In this document: positions 27,540-37,451 of the stretch, in pieces | Position numbering within the stretch: position 1 is the stretch's first letter | Layout of the letters: every line of letters begins with the position of its first letter | Source: PGYT01 sp963675055 | GTDB taxonomy: Bacteria > Bacteroidota > Ignavibacteria > Ignavibacteriales > Melioribacteraceae | Length of the DNA stretch: 64,000 bases | Direction: 5' to 3' | Assembly (NCBI GenBank): GCA_963675055.2 | Contig: CAXXJE010000005.1 | Location: 620,001-684,000 of the forward strand | Translations under genes and position numbers: made by a program | Notes under the pieces: generated by a model | Told to the model about the DNA's origin: nothing | The model's input: only the letters and a program-made list of their open reading frames with translations | Database searches by the model: none

Positions 27540-29513
27540 CTATTTAATGAACACTAATTTCTTCACAACGTTGTGACTGCCTGCTGCCAGTCTGTAAATA
27601 TAAGGGCCGCTTGCAACCCTTCTGCCATGCGAGTCGTAACCATGCCAGGTTATATCATTATAGTATCCTTCGGAGCGCTCCTCATTTAACAGCGTAACAA
27701 CTTTTTCACCGAGCATATTATAGATTGTGATCATCACATGACTTTCTTCCGGAATGGCAAATCCAATGGTTGTACTCGGATTAAACGGGTTTGGATAATT
27801 CTGATTAAGTATATAATTATCCGGAACAGGGTCGTTGATCACATCAACAGCCACCAGGGAAATATTCTTCTGCCCGTAAACAAATGAGTAGTATTTATCG
27901 GGATTATCATAGTGAAGATTGCCGGAATTATCCTTATAACTATATCTGAATTTTACTGTATCTCCGGATTGGAATCCTTCTGCCGGACTTCCAAAAACTC
28001 CATTACTGTTTTCAAGTTCAGTGATAGCTATGTTATCAGGTGATAATAAAAATACAATTGAAACGCTGCTCAAATCGATATCCGATATTGATAGAAACAT
28101 TTTATTAATCGTGAACTGGCCGTCTTCTTCTGATATATTCGGGAATGATACAGCACGAGCTGCTGAAACCGTTCCGTATCCCCTGTCGTAATCAGGTGTC
28201 TGAACATTATCGCCGGATTCGATTATAATCTGTCTCATCTGAGCATTATTAAGGTAAGGGAAAGCTGATAATAACTGCGCGGTTATTCCGGCAACAATAG
28301 GCGCCGAAACAGAAGTGCCATTGATAGTCCGGTACTGCATATTCGAAGGACCTGTAGAATAACAACCCACACCCATAGCCATAACTTCGGGTTTGAGCCT
28401 CCCATCAGCCGTAGGGCCCCTTGAACTGAAAGATGCTACATCATTGGCAGAATTAACCGAACCGACCGCAATAGTATAGAAGCCATCGGCTGGAGATGTA
28501 ATGTACTTCCAGGTACTGACATTTCCTTCATTACCGGCCGAGGAAATTGTTAATACCCCTTTTTTGTAGGCCATATCAAGTGCAACTGTTGTGATGGCAG
28601 TCTTCCCGTCCATCTGCTCGTAAGTATATGAATTTTCACCCGAGTCGAAAACATTATATCCCAGGGAGGTACTGATAATATCAACCCCTTGTGCCTCTAG
28701 CCACTGAACTCCGGCCGCAAAGTTGTCTTCCTCAAGGTTGACTTCAACCGCTATATTCTCTGTTTTGGCAAGTATGAAATCCGCATCATAAGCCGGACTA
28801 ATCAGTTCGCCTTCCTTGTAACCGGCAACCATACCAAGTACGCCTGTACCGTGAGATACATCGTTATCATTGCTTACATCATCATCGCCGTAAACAAAAT
28901 CTCTGGTGGCAAGCACATTAATATGACTTAATGCCTCGTGTTCAGCGTAGCGGAATCCCGCGTCCATCAAGCCGATTAAAACATTCTTTCCTGTTATCCC
29001 GTATTCATGCAGTACAGGAACATCTGAAAGCTGTACCTGATTGAGCGACTGACCATAATTCAGTTCAGTGGTCTTTAAAATCGAAGTGGAGTGTTCCCGG
29101 GAATCAACGAAATCCGGTTCACGTTTCAGTTTAAATTTTCCGACAGGTTTCACTTTATCAACAAATGACAGTGACCGGATTTCATTCAGTTTGTCAGAAT
29201 TAATATAACAGGATACTGCGTTGAACCATTTAAGCTTCCAGACAATTTCAACTCCTAGCTGCTCAATGGATTCGATATAGTCGGTGTTTATAGGGATATC
29301 GCTTTCATCAATTACTTCATCGCCGAGCAGTTTCGTTCTTCTTTCAATCGCCTTGTAAGAGATACTGGTTAACGCATTCTGATAGTAAGGGGAGTTTTTG
29401 AAAAGCTTAGAATTATTTTCAACAGGTTTGTCTTTAAAGTAGATGAAATACTTATCACCCGCAGTAACTGAACAGGTGAAAAGAATTAAAAAGTAAAATA
29501 TAAATTTATACAT
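27540..29513 (-). CDS. Secreted subtilisin-like S8 protease with T9SS sorting domain
   Basis: This 657-residue protease has a signal peptide (about 1-18), a prodomain, and an S8 domain with Asp184 (GLMDAG), His221 (SHGTG), Asn328 (SAGNEGN) and Ser401 (NGTSVSAP). The C-terminal 85 residues hold NYPNPFNPSTTIGF followed by a YNMLGEKV strand and end YRLAAGSHNVVKKLVFIK. This is the type A sorting domain recognised by the type IX system. It is therefore predicted cargo for SprA and PorU encoded in the same window, ending at or outside the cell surface. Confidence 0.92.
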   Translation of the reverse strand: MYKFIFYFLILFTCSVTAGDKYFIYFKDKPVENNSKLFKNSPYYQNALTSISYKAIERRTKLLGDEVIDESDIPINTDYIESIEQLGVEIVWKLKWFNAVSCYINSDKLNEIRSLSFVDKVKPVGKFKLKREPDFVDSREHSTSILKTTELNYGQSLNQVQLSDVPVLHEYGITGKNVLIGLMDAGFRYAEHEALSHINVLATRDFVYGDDDVSNDNDVSHGTGVLGMVAGYKEGELISPAYDADFILAKTENIAVEVNLEEDNFAAGVQWLEAQGVDIISTSLGYNVFDSGENSYTYEQMDGKTAITTVALDMAYKKGVLTISSAGNEGNVSTWKYITSPADGFYTIAVGSVNSANDVASFSSRGPTADGRLKPEVMAMGVGCYSTGPSNMQYRTINGTSVSAPIVAGITAQLLSAFPYLNNAQMRQIIIESGDNVQTPDYDRGYGTVSAARAVSFPNISEEDGQFTINKMFLSISDIDLSSVSIVFLLSPDNIAITELENSNGVFGSPAEGFQSGDTVKFRYSYKDNSGNLHYDNPDKYYSFVYGQKNISLVAVDVINDPVPDNYILNQNYPNPFNPSTTIGFAIPEESHVMITIYNMLGEKVVTLLNEERSEGYYNDITWHGYDSHGRRVASGPYIYRLAAGSHNVVKKLVFIK

Positions 29514-29573
29514 CCTATTTCGGGCTTCAGTTGGAAAAACAAGGTTACTAAGTACACAATCTCATTGAAATAA

Positions 29574-30479
29574 TCAATGTACAAGTTTAGCAATACGATT
29601 TAATCTAACAGATCCCAGCAGATTAAAAATATCTGTAAATGCGATATGAGGATCCCACGACCAGTAAATCATAAGAGCTTCACCTACTACTAGATCCCTC
29701 GGGACGAGTCCCCAAAAACGACTGTCAGCACTGTCATCACGGTTATCACCCATCATAAAATAGTAGTCCTTCTGAATTGTATATTCAGAAACCGGTTTGC
29801 CGTCAATGGTAACCTGATCACCGGTTACATTAACAACCCGGCGTTCAAATTCCCGGTCAATAATAGTTCTCCACCATTCAACATTCTCCGGTTTAAGCTT
29901 TATAACGTCTCCTTTTTTGGGAATCACATAAGGTCCGTAATTATCCTGGTTCCATTGAGCCCCTTTCGGAAAAATATCAGGATTTGGAATTCCAGGTGCT
30001 ACCGGTCTTCTTTTATATTGAATTTTTGGGGGTATTGGCAATTCCTCACCATTAATAAAAACAACCTTGTTTTTAATTTGTATAGTATCACCAGGAAGGG
30101 CTATACATCTTTTAACATAATTTGAAACTGCTTCTGATACCAGTTCATCTCTGTCTCCGGGGTATTCGAAAACAACTATATCTCCCCTGTCAGGATCTGT
30201 CAGTGCCGGAAGAATATAGTGAGGGAGTCTAATATCAGTAAAGGGGATGTTACGAGGTGTAGATGACCCGTAAATAAATTTATTAACAAAGAGAAAATCT
30301 CCAACCAAAATTGTTTTTTCCATTGATCCCGTGGGTACTCTGGAAGTCTCAATTAAAAATGATTTTATCAGCAAAGCCGCAACTACAGCAAATAATAAAT
30401 TTTTTATGAATTCGATGAATTTCTCTTTTGGAGTTTTCGGCATGTCTTTCATTTTTTTGGATTCTTTGTTAGAAATCAA
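29574..30479 (-). CDS. lepB: Signal peptidase I
   Basis: This 301-residue inner-membrane serine protease removes signal peptides from exported proteins. One membrane helix lies at about residues 23-42. Ser52 (VPTGSMEKT) is the nucleophile and Lys123 (YVKRCIALPGD) the general base; the GDNRDDSADSRFWG box follows. A family insertion of about 60 residues lies between the Lys and the GDNRDDS box. The frame opens at TTG 30479; ATG 30452 and 30443 are alternatives. It is downstream of lepA on the same strand, a classic pairing. Confidence 0.93.
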   Translation of the reverse strand: MISNKESKKMKDMPKTPKEKFIEFIKNLLFAVVAALLIKSFLIETSRVPTGSMEKTILVGDFLFVNKFIYGSSTPRNIPFTDIRLPHYILPALTDPDRGDIVVFEYPGDRDELVSEAVSNYVKRCIALPGDTIQIKNKVVFINGEELPIPPKIQYKRRPVAPGIPNPDIFPKGAQWNQDNYGPYVIPKKGDVIKLKPENVEWWRTIIDREFERRVVNVTGDQVTIDGKPVSEYTIQKDYYFMMGDNRDDSADSRFWGLVPRDLVVGEALMIYWSWDPHIAFTDIFNLLGSVRLNRIAKLVH

Positions 30480-30580
30480 CTTAATACCCTAATGAATGAT
30501 TAAAATTATTCGTTATAGTTTTTAAAAGAAGAATCTGTTCCCGGTTTTTTAAATTTAATGTCGGACAGAAGCGCCGTTTA

Positions 30581-32374
30581 TTATTCCTCCAGTTGCAGCA
30601 CAGCCAGAAATGCTTCCTGAGGAATTTCCACATTCCCTACCTGTTTCATCCGCCGCTTTCCTTCTTTCTGCTTCTCGAGAAGTTTTCTCTTTCTTGTAAT
30701 ATCACCGCCATAGCATTTTGCAAGAACATTTTTACGCAGCGCTTTAATCGTCGTACGTGAAATCACCTTGTTCCCGATTGAGGCTTGTATGGCAATTTCA
30801 AACATATGTCGGGGAATCAACTCTTTTAGTTTAGTACAAACCTTCCTGCCCCAGTCATACGCTTTATCGTTATGAACAATAACTGATAAAGCATCAACCT
30901 TTTCACCGTTCAGCATTATATCGAGCTTGGTAAGATTAGACTGGCGATAACCGATGTACTCGTAATCAAGCGAAGCATAACCTCTTGAAACTGATTTGAG
31001 CTTATCATAGAAATCGAATATGATCTCGGATAACGGGAACTCGAACTGCAGATCGGCACGTGTAGGATCAATGTAGTTAGTATTCTTATAAATCCCCCGT
31101 TTATCCATTGCCAGTTTCATCAGGTTACCAACGTACTCGCTTGGAGTTACTATCTGAGCTTTAATAAACGGTTCCTCGATATAATCGATCACAGCGGGAT
31201 CCGGCATATCTGCAGGATTATCAACAACAACCTTGTCACCGTTTTTCTTGTACATATAGTATTCAACATTCGGAAGAGTTGTAACAATAGATTGATCGTA
31301 TTCGCGCTCGAGCCTTTCCTGGACTATTTCCATATGGAGCATTCCCAAGAAGCCGCATCTGAATCCGAAACCGAGAGCAACGGATGTTTCCGGCACGAAG
31401 AAGAGCGCTGAATCATTTAGCCTGAACTTGTCGAGTGCATCACGCAAGTCCTCGTAATCATCGGCACTCGAAGGATAAAGACCGCTGTAAACCATCGGTT
31501 TAATTTCTTTATATCCGGGCAGACGTTTATCAGCGCCGTTCTTAAAATGAGTTATCGTATCGCCCACTTTCGTATCATGAACATCCTTGATAGCCGCAAT
31601 TACATAACCTACATCACCGGCTCTAAGCGACTTAGTACGAATTTTATTTAACCTGAGAATCCCGATTTCTTCGGACTGGTAATGATTGTCATGCGCGAAG
31701 AATTTAATAAGTTCCTTCTCACTCAGAACGCCGTTGAATATTCTAACATAAGCAATCGCACCCCGGTAGGCATCAAAAACCGAATCAAAAATCAGAGCCT
31801 GCAGCGGTTTGTTTTCATCACCTTCCGGCGCGGGAACTTTTTCAACTATTGCATTGAGGATATCTTCAATCCCAACACGTGTCTTTGCACTTGCCAGAAT
31901 TATATCACTCTCATCACATCCGATAAGCTCAACTATCTGCTGCTTTACAACATCGACACTCGCGCTCGGCAAGTCAATCTTGTTAATAACCGGAATAATT
32001 TCAAGATTAGCGTCAATTGCTAAATAGAGATTACTAATAGTCTGAGCCTCAACTCCCTGCGCGGCATCAACAACCAGCAATGCGCCTTCACACGCCGCCA
32101 GTGATCTTGAAACCTCGTATGAAAAGTCGACGTGCCCGGGAGTATCGATAAGATTAAGCGTATACATATTACTATCTGGCGCTTTGTATTGCATTTGGAT
32201 CGCGTGAGACTTAATAGTTATGCCCCTTTCGCGCTCAAGCTCCATGTTATCGAGAAGCTGCGATTTTAATTCGCGTGAAGTAACCGTACCTGTATATTCA
32301 AGCAGCCCGTCGGCAATTGTAGACTTGCCGTGATCTATATGAGCAATTATGCAGAAGTTTCTTAATTTATCCAT
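30581..32374 (-). CDS. lepA: Elongation factor 4 (LepA)
   Basis: This 597-residue translational GTPase back-translocates stalled ribosomes. The G1 motif AHIDHGKST is at the N-terminus, followed by RERGITIKSH, DTPGHVDF and NKIDLP. The C-terminus holds the LepA-specific domain (GYASLDYEY, GGDITRKRKLLEKQKEGKRRMK). Length and order match the family exactly. The lepB gene follows after 101 bases. Confidence 0.97.
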   Translation of the reverse strand: MDKLRNFCIIAHIDHGKSTIADGLLEYTGTVTSRELKSQLLDNMELERERGITIKSHAIQMQYKAPDSNMYTLNLIDTPGHVDFSYEVSRSLAACEGALLVVDAAQGVEAQTISNLYLAIDANLEIIPVINKIDLPSASVDVVKQQIVELIGCDESDIILASAKTRVGIEDILNAIVEKVPAPEGDENKPLQALIFDSVFDAYRGAIAYVRIFNGVLSEKELIKFFAHDNHYQSEEIGILRLNKIRTKSLRAGDVGYVIAAIKDVHDTKVGDTITHFKNGADKRLPGYKEIKPMVYSGLYPSSADDYEDLRDALDKFRLNDSALFFVPETSVALGFGFRCGFLGMLHMEIVQERLEREYDQSIVTTLPNVEYYMYKKNGDKVVVDNPADMPDPAVIDYIEEPFIKAQIVTPSEYVGNLMKLAMDKRGIYKNTNYIDPTRADLQFEFPLSEIIFDFYDKLKSVSRGYASLDYEYIGYRQSNLTKLDIMLNGEKVDALSVIVHNDKAYDWGRKVCTKLKELIPRHMFEIAIQASIGNKVISRTTIKALRKNVLAKCYGGDITRKRKLLEKQKEGKRRMKQVGNVEIPQEAFLAVLQLEE

Positions 32375-32526
32375 ATCTCACAAAATTTTAGCCTGAAAAT
32401 ATATACATAGCCCTGTGCAATTACAAACCCGGAATTAATTTGGTAGTGTATCAGTTTGGGGGGATGGAGTTAATGAGTAAGAATACACTAAAGACTTCTC
32501 TGATAAATCTGCTAATTTTGTTTTTG

Positions 32527-32979
32527 TCAAAGTTTCCCCTTATTGCCAGCCGCATACATAGTTGTAATATGTTCAGGGGTAACTCTTTTCCAAAACCAGT
32601 TTCTATATCCAAGAGATTTGCGATAGCAGATTATAGCTTTACCAAAATGGATTTCGGCTTCAGGCTTCCCATACAAGCTCAAATACATCCCAATATGGTA
32701 AAGAACATTATTGGGACACCAAAGCATAGTTTTTCTAATGGATTCAACGAATTTACTCATATCGGTTTCAGGAGATTTTCGATTATACCATGTTTCCAAG
32801 AATTTACTCATAGCCTTTCTCTCAGACCGAATTCGCTTTTTCCTTTCCCCATAAATGAAAGTAATTCGTTTTCTAAAATAGAAGAAAAAGATTCCGCCGA
32901 CAGAACTGGCAGACACAAAACCAGAAATGATAGCAATAATAATTTCTTTGATAGCGATTTCATTCATAGTATTATCCAA
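32527..32979 (-). CDS. Hypothetical membrane-anchored protein (150 aa)
   Basis: One N-terminal transmembrane segment (about residues 12-34) is followed by a basic stretch and a soluble helical domain. The ending resembles small accessory proteins with a LYG...FGKAI..YRK.LGY pattern. TTG 32979 or ATG 32967 could start it. A 205-codon ORF overlaps on the opposite strand (32440-33057). This strand is preferred because it encodes a sensible membrane anchor and a mixed-composition domain. The function is unknown. Confidence 0.5.
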   Translation of the reverse strand: MDNTMNEIAIKEIIIAIISGFVSASSVGGIFFFYFRKRITFIYGERKKRIRSERKAMSKFLETWYNRKSPETDMSKFVESIRKTMLWCPNNVLYHIGMYLSLYGKPEAEIHFGKAIICYRKSLGYRNWFWKRVTPEHITTMYAAGNKGKL

Positions 32980-33160
32980 ACTGTTGTTATTGGTCTTGTT
33001 CGTGGAAAAGTTATAGGTATTATCGGTATAGGTTTTTTGAAAATATTATTCATATAAAATAAATTAGTTCATTGAAATATTGGTTGACGCGTATATAATA
33101 TGTGGTATAGTTGATAAAGTATGATAATTCCAAAATAGAAGGATTAATCTTTAAGGTCAA
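32980..33160. other. Gene-poor AT-rich spacer with a possible promoter
   Basis: No convincing gene. On the plus strand TTGACG (33084-33089) and TATAGT (33106-33111) stand 16 bases apart and could form a promoter, but the next plus-strand gene begins 340 bases away. The surrounding region (32375-33451) is the loosest part of the window and looks like an accessory insertion. Confidence 0.3.
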
Positions 33161-33349
33161 TTAAATTAATCTAACTAAATCTTCTATTAACCACAGCTTT
33201 TTAGTCAAACCTGCTTCCATTGCCGGGGTCATTCTTAAAGTCTTTTCTTTGCACAACAACTCAACCCCCAGCTCCTTCTCATACCAAGAGATGGGGAATA
33301 AAGGGGATGAGTTATATCTAAATCTCAAGTTAATTACAATTTTATCCAA
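33161..33349 (-). pseudogene. Short ORF resembling the C-terminus of a transposase
   Basis: A 62-codon ORF starts at TTG 33349 behind a GGGGAG. Its end, TPAMEAGLTKKLWLIEDLV, resembles from memory the C-terminal tails of several transposases, which end in TPAMxAGLT...W..E.L. No catalytic part, terminal repeats or longer frame was found nearby. It may be a remnant of a lost insertion element or an independent small gene. Confidence 0.35.
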
Positions 33350-33451
33350 CTGAATTGTCTCCCCTCGTTTACAAAATAATTGTGAACATATAAACCAAGC
33401 CGAATAAAGATGATATGATTTTAGTAAATTGCAAATTAAAAACAGATAATT

Positions 33452-35299
33452 ATGAAAATGAAGAATATTGCTCTATTTCTACTGATTTCAACTATTTCGC
33501 TTTATGCCCAGGATTATAAGTTCGCATGGATCTCCGATACTCACATCGGTTATAAAAATGCTGATGAGGAACTCGATTCCGTAGTCCAGGCGATCAATTC
33601 TTTCGAGGATTTGAGTTTTACTATCATCAGCGGCGACATTGGCGAAAAAGGAAGGAACGACGAACTCGAAACCGCGAAGGGTATTTTAGATAAACTCAAA
33701 CAACCCTACTATATAATCCCCGGCAATCATGATACGAAATGGAGTGAAAGCGGTGCGATAAAATTCACAGAGTTATGGGGCGATGATAAATTTTATTTGG
33801 AAAAGGATAACGACATATACATTGGTCTCAACAGCGGTATTACCTGGGCCGGCGGCGGCGGACACATCAAGCCGGAGGATATTAAATGGCTTGAAGAGAA
33901 ACTAGCTGATACAGATAGTACCAAGAATCTATTCATTGTTACTCATCACCCTCTTAATGAAGATATAGACAACTATTATCAGGTTACAAATCTACTCGCG
34001 GGTCACAATCTAAAAATGGCAATGAACGGGCACGGACATGCCAACAAGATCAGTGAGTTCAACGAAGTACCTGAAGTTATGACGAGATCCTCGCTCAGTA
34101 AAAATAATGACAGCTGGGGCTTTACTATTGTAGAAAATTCGGATTCTTTAACTAAGTTCTATGAAGTTGAGCGGGACCGAAACCCGCATTACTGGGGCAC
34201 GGTTGACAGGAGTAAATCAGTCACAATTCCTGTTATAGACTCAACTGAATTTATCAACTATAATGCTGATGTAAAATTGAATCTGGATTTGGAAGCAACC
34301 TTCTGCGCACTACCGGTTTATTACAACGGATATTTTTACACTTCTGATTACAGCGGTATCGTAAGTTGTTTTGATTCAACCGGGAATATGCTGTGGGACT
34401 TTGACGCATTCGGTAACATCGTTAGTACGCCGACGATAATAGATAACTATTTTATTGTCGGCACTGCTCAGGGGGATTTGATTACACTCAACGCAACCAC
34501 CGGCGATCAACTGCAATCTATCGGCTTCGACGAGGGGATTACATCGCAGCTTATTTCATTTGAGTACAGCGGTACAAGACAGCTTATCCTACCTAAGTCA
34601 ACAAATTCAAATGCTTGTGTAGTTCTCGGCACATCCACCGGTAAAGTATATTGCTATGATGTTGAAACTCTGCAGGAATACTGGACTTTCGAAAAACCTG
34701 AAGGGATGATCCAGACAAAACCACTGCATGAAGGTAATAAGATTATTTTCGGATGCTGGGACAGCAGGATTTATTGCATCGATGACAGGAACGGGCTATT
34801 GATCTGGAAGTGGGACGAAATTAAAAACTTTTATTACTCCCCTGCCGCATGTATTCCAGTAGACGACGGCAAGAAGGTCTATTTTACTTCTCCGAATAAG
34901 AATGTATATGCAATCGATATGAAGCTCGGCATAACAAGCTGGCATAAGGACAAATATGATGCCTGGGAATCCATAGGCATATCAGAAGACAGGAGACTTT
35001 TATTCGTAAAAGGCTTCAAGGATAAGCTGCATGTAATTTCAAACGTAACAACCAACTGGATGCAGATTGTTAAAGTTAATTACGGACTGGATACAATGCC
35101 CGGGAAAATTATTGAGCAGAACGAGAAGGCATTATTCAATGCCAAGAACGGTAACATTTATTCGGTTGATAGAAAATATAATCATGAAAAAGTTTTATTT
35201 ATGGGCTCTGCCAGAACACAATCAGTTCAAAAGATTTCTGATGAGCTGCTAATGGCTTCAAACATGGACGGACGAATTACTATTTTTTCAATTAAGTAG
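33452..35299 (+). CDS. Calcineurin-like phosphoesterase fused to a PQQ-type beta-propeller
   Basis: This 615-residue exported protein has a signal peptide (about 1-20). A metallophosphoesterase domain follows with SDTHIG, SGDIG, GNHD, VTHHPL and GHGH motifs, all metal ligands present (about 25-240). From about residue 280 to the end it holds repeated strands with the W-x-F / G-x-V-Y-C-x-D pattern of PQQ-like/BamB-type beta-propellers. It would act on a phosphoester in the periplasm or outside the cell, with the propeller binding substrate or partner. It is followed after 10 bases by a HAD phosphatase. Confidence 0.85.
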   Translation: MKMKNIALFLLISTISLYAQDYKFAWISDTHIGYKNADEELDSVVQAINSFEDLSFTIISGDIGEKGRNDELETAKGILDKLKQPYYIIPGNHDTKWSESGAIKFTELWGDDKFYLEKDNDIYIGLNSGITWAGGGGHIKPEDIKWLEEKLADTDSTKNLFIVTHHPLNEDIDNYYQVTNLLAGHNLKMAMNGHGHANKISEFNEVPEVMTRSSLSKNNDSWGFTIVENSDSLTKFYEVERDRNPHYWGTVDRSKSVTIPVIDSTEFINYNADVKLNLDLEATFCALPVYYNGYFYTSDYSGIVSCFDSTGNMLWDFDAFGNIVSTPTIIDNYFIVGTAQGDLITLNATTGDQLQSIGFDEGITSQLISFEYSGTRQLILPKSTNSNACVVLGTSTGKVYCYDVETLQEYWTFEKPEGMIQTKPLHEGNKIIFGCWDSRIYCIDDRNGLLIWKWDEIKNFYYSPAACIPVDDGKKVYFTSPNKNVYAIDMKLGITSWHKDKYDAWESIGISEDRRLLFVKGFKDKLHVISNVTTNWMQIVKVNYGLDTMPGKIIEQNEKALFNAKNGNIYSVDRKYNHEKVLFMGSARTQSVQKISDELLMASNMDGRITIFSIK

Positions 35300-35309
35300 A
35301 AGAAGGTTT

Positions 35310-35951
35310 ATGAGTAATTATAAAGCTGTTGTTTTTGATATAGACGGAACGCTTGTTTCAACGAACAAACTGATATTCGCATCATTCAATCATGTTACTA
35401 ACAAGTATTTGGGTAAAGAGTATTCACAGGAGGAAATAGTCGCTCTTTTCGGTCCGACAGAGAACGTAATACTCAAAGAGTGGATGAAGGATAAATATGA
35501 TTCGGCATGCAAAGATTATTACGCATTTTATTCCGAGAATCATGATAGTATGACACATCATATTGAAGGATTAAAGGAATTTATTGAAGAACTAAGAAAT
35601 AAAGATTTACACCTGGGTGTTTTTACCGGTAAGGGACGTGACTCATCAATGATAACACTGGAGAAACTTGGAATCTCTGAGTACTTCGATATTGTTGTAA
35701 CCGGTGATGATGTTGAAACCTTTAAGCCTTCGCCGGAAGGGTTGAATAAAATTATCTCCAACTTCAATTTGAAACCTGATGAAGTACTTATGATCGGCGA
35801 CGCACCAAGCGATGTGCAAGCTGCAAGAGATGCAGGCTGCAAATGCGTGTCAGTAGTCTGGGACGGACACCCGATTTACGATCCGGAAGAGCTGGAATCA
35901 GATTTTTGTGTAAGCACTGTGGAAGAGCTTAGAAATATTATTCTAAAGTAA
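35310..35951 (+). CDS. HAD-superfamily phosphatase (phosphoglycolate phosphatase-like)
   Basis: This 213-residue haloacid dehalogenase-type hydrolase has motif I FDIDGTLVST (nucleophile and acid Asp pair), a helical cap, motif III Lys in FKPSPEG and motif IV IGDAPSDVQAA. It is of the Gph/PpaX type; the substrate could be phosphoglycolate, pyrophosphate or another small phosphate ester. It is spaced 10 bases behind the phosphoesterase gene with AGAAGG as ribosome-binding site, so the two are one operon ending at the terminator. Confidence 0.87.
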   Translation: MSNYKAVVFDIDGTLVSTNKLIFASFNHVTNKYLGKEYSQEEIVALFGPTENVILKEWMKDKYDSACKDYYAFYSENHDSMTHHIEGLKEFIEELRNKDLHLGVFTGKGRDSSMITLEKLGISEYFDIVVTGDDVETFKPSPEGLNKIISNFNLKPDEVLMIGDAPSDVQAARDAGCKCVSVVWDGHPIYDPEELESDFCVSTVEELRNIILK

Positions 35952-35956
35952 ATAAA

Positions 35957-35984
35957 GCGCCCTGCGGGAGGGCGCCTAAATTTT
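35957..35984 (+). terminator. Bidirectional rho-independent terminator
   Basis: GCGCCCT (35957-35963) pairs perfectly with AGGGCGC (35969-35975) around a GCGGG loop, followed by CTAAATTTT. It sits between the convergent HAD gene and the outer-membrane protein gene, with AT-rich flanks on both sides. Confidence 0.85.
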
Positions 35985-37329
35985 AACCGCCCAGGTCGAA
36001 AGGATAAACAAACGATATTCTCGGTTCAATCTTCTTCTGAGGTTTATATCTTAGAATTCTGTCGTCCTGATCACGAACAGGAGTAAATGTCCAATTGTAT
36101 ACCATTGACACTACTAAAAACGGATATGGTTTATAACCAATTTCTGTAAAGAAGTATGACCTGTCGTCAAGTGTGAATATATCTCCCTCACCTCTTATGT
36201 TAATCTTGTCATATCCCGCTCTGGCTACAAATGGCATTCCTTCAGGAGAAATATCAGTTGCGAGATGTAATATTCCACTGTTCGGATCATCATCAAGACG
36301 CTGATAACTTCCCAGTATATCAAATGTATTTAAAACGGTTACAAGTAATTCCCCGTAATAGCCATTGCTTATAGACTGCATATTTTTAAGTGACTGGACT
36401 TTACTCGTTACTTCACCAGTTGATTCATTGTATTTAAATCTTTCGATTTCATAAAGTGAATTGAAATACGACGGGATGTAATTATCCCCGTTAAACCGTC
36501 GTTCAAAACGGGTGTGAACATCAACCAGTCCGAGTCCGTTTAATTTGAATATGAATCCGGTTGCAGTTCCGCTGCCGAAACTACTAAGCACCGCATAATC
36601 CAGATAGAGTTCAAGACTCGCAACACTCCCGCTGAAGATAGGCAGTCCTAGATCAAATCCGTAAGCCTGTACAGCCCCCTCATCATCTGTGGCTTTAAAC
36701 TCGCCTGTCTCAGCATTTATTGTCCCCGCTGTTACACCCGCATTCTCATCAAAGTCCGTCACGAAAGTTGCTCCAACTTCAAGGTTGCCCAATATCGGAA
36801 TAGAACCGGCATCGGAAAACTTCAACGGACGAATATAGCCTCGTATTCCGGCAACGCCAGTCTGTCCAAAATTACCATAGACAGTTTCAAATCCGAAGTT
36901 GCTGAAATCAATATCAAATGCAAGTCCGATCTTTCGTGTGTCGAATGCAGGACTGTTGTTATATAGGTACATAATGCTTCCGTGCCCAAGAGTGGCATAA
37001 TCAAGCGCGCCAAGTCTTGCGTATACCGGATCATTCTTTTGTCCGTACCGGATATATCTGATAACACTCGCATAATCTGAAAACTCATTGAAATTTTCAC
37101 TCCTGAGTTCACCGCTTGAACTAAATTCAAGGTTGAGATCCAGACCGATGCCGATATTTGCAAAAGCTATTTCAGGCATGAAATGCAGTGCGTAGAACGG
37201 TTGTCCGTCTATCCAGGTAAGCCCCAAACCACCGGCTAGCATACCCTGATCCTGCCGGAGATGATCAAACTGTGCTTTTGTCGTTAGGATTAATGAAAAT
37301 AGTATAACAACAGTGAATATTTTTTTCAT
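35983..37329 (-). CDS. Outer-membrane beta-barrel protein next to PorU
   Basis: This 448-residue protein has a signal peptide (about 1-19, ending TKAQ) and many alternating amphipathic strands rich in Gly, Tyr and Phe, as in outer-membrane barrels. I do not recognise the family. The C-terminus ends RISFVYPFDLGG rather than the usual terminal aromatic. It lies 122 bases downstream of the PorU-like gene on the same strand, so a type IX role is possible but unproven. Confidence 0.7.
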   Translation of the reverse strand: MKKIFTVVILFSLILTTKAQFDHLRQDQGMLAGGLGLTWIDGQPFYALHFMPEIAFANIGIGLDLNLEFSSSGELRSENFNEFSDYASVIRYIRYGQKNDPVYARLGALDYATLGHGSIMYLYNNSPAFDTRKIGLAFDIDFSNFGFETVYGNFGQTGVAGIRGYIRPLKFSDAGSIPILGNLEVGATFVTDFDENAGVTAGTINAETGEFKATDDEGAVQAYGFDLGLPIFSGSVASLELYLDYAVLSSFGSGTATGFIFKLNGLGLVDVHTRFERRFNGDNYIPSYFNSLYEIERFKYNESTGEVTSKVQSLKNMQSISNGYYGELLVTVLNTFDILGSYQRLDDDPNSGILHLATDISPEGMPFVARAGYDKINIRGEGDIFTLDDRSYFFTEIGYKPYPFLVVSMVYNWTFTPVRDQDDRILRYKPQKKIEPRISFVYPFDLGG

Positions 37330-37451
37330 GACTTCCCTATCATTTTTTAACTAGTTGAGACAAATGTAATAAAAGTTAATTTAAATAAAAGTGAGCTGTG
37401 TAATTTTCAACATTACAGTTGGGAATTGCTTTTTACCCGTAAATATTAAAA

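Noticed and set aside
32440..33057. 205-codon plus-strand ORF
   Set aside because: It overlaps the minus-strand 150-residue membrane protein, which has a coherent signal/anchor layout; the plus ORF looks like a shadow.
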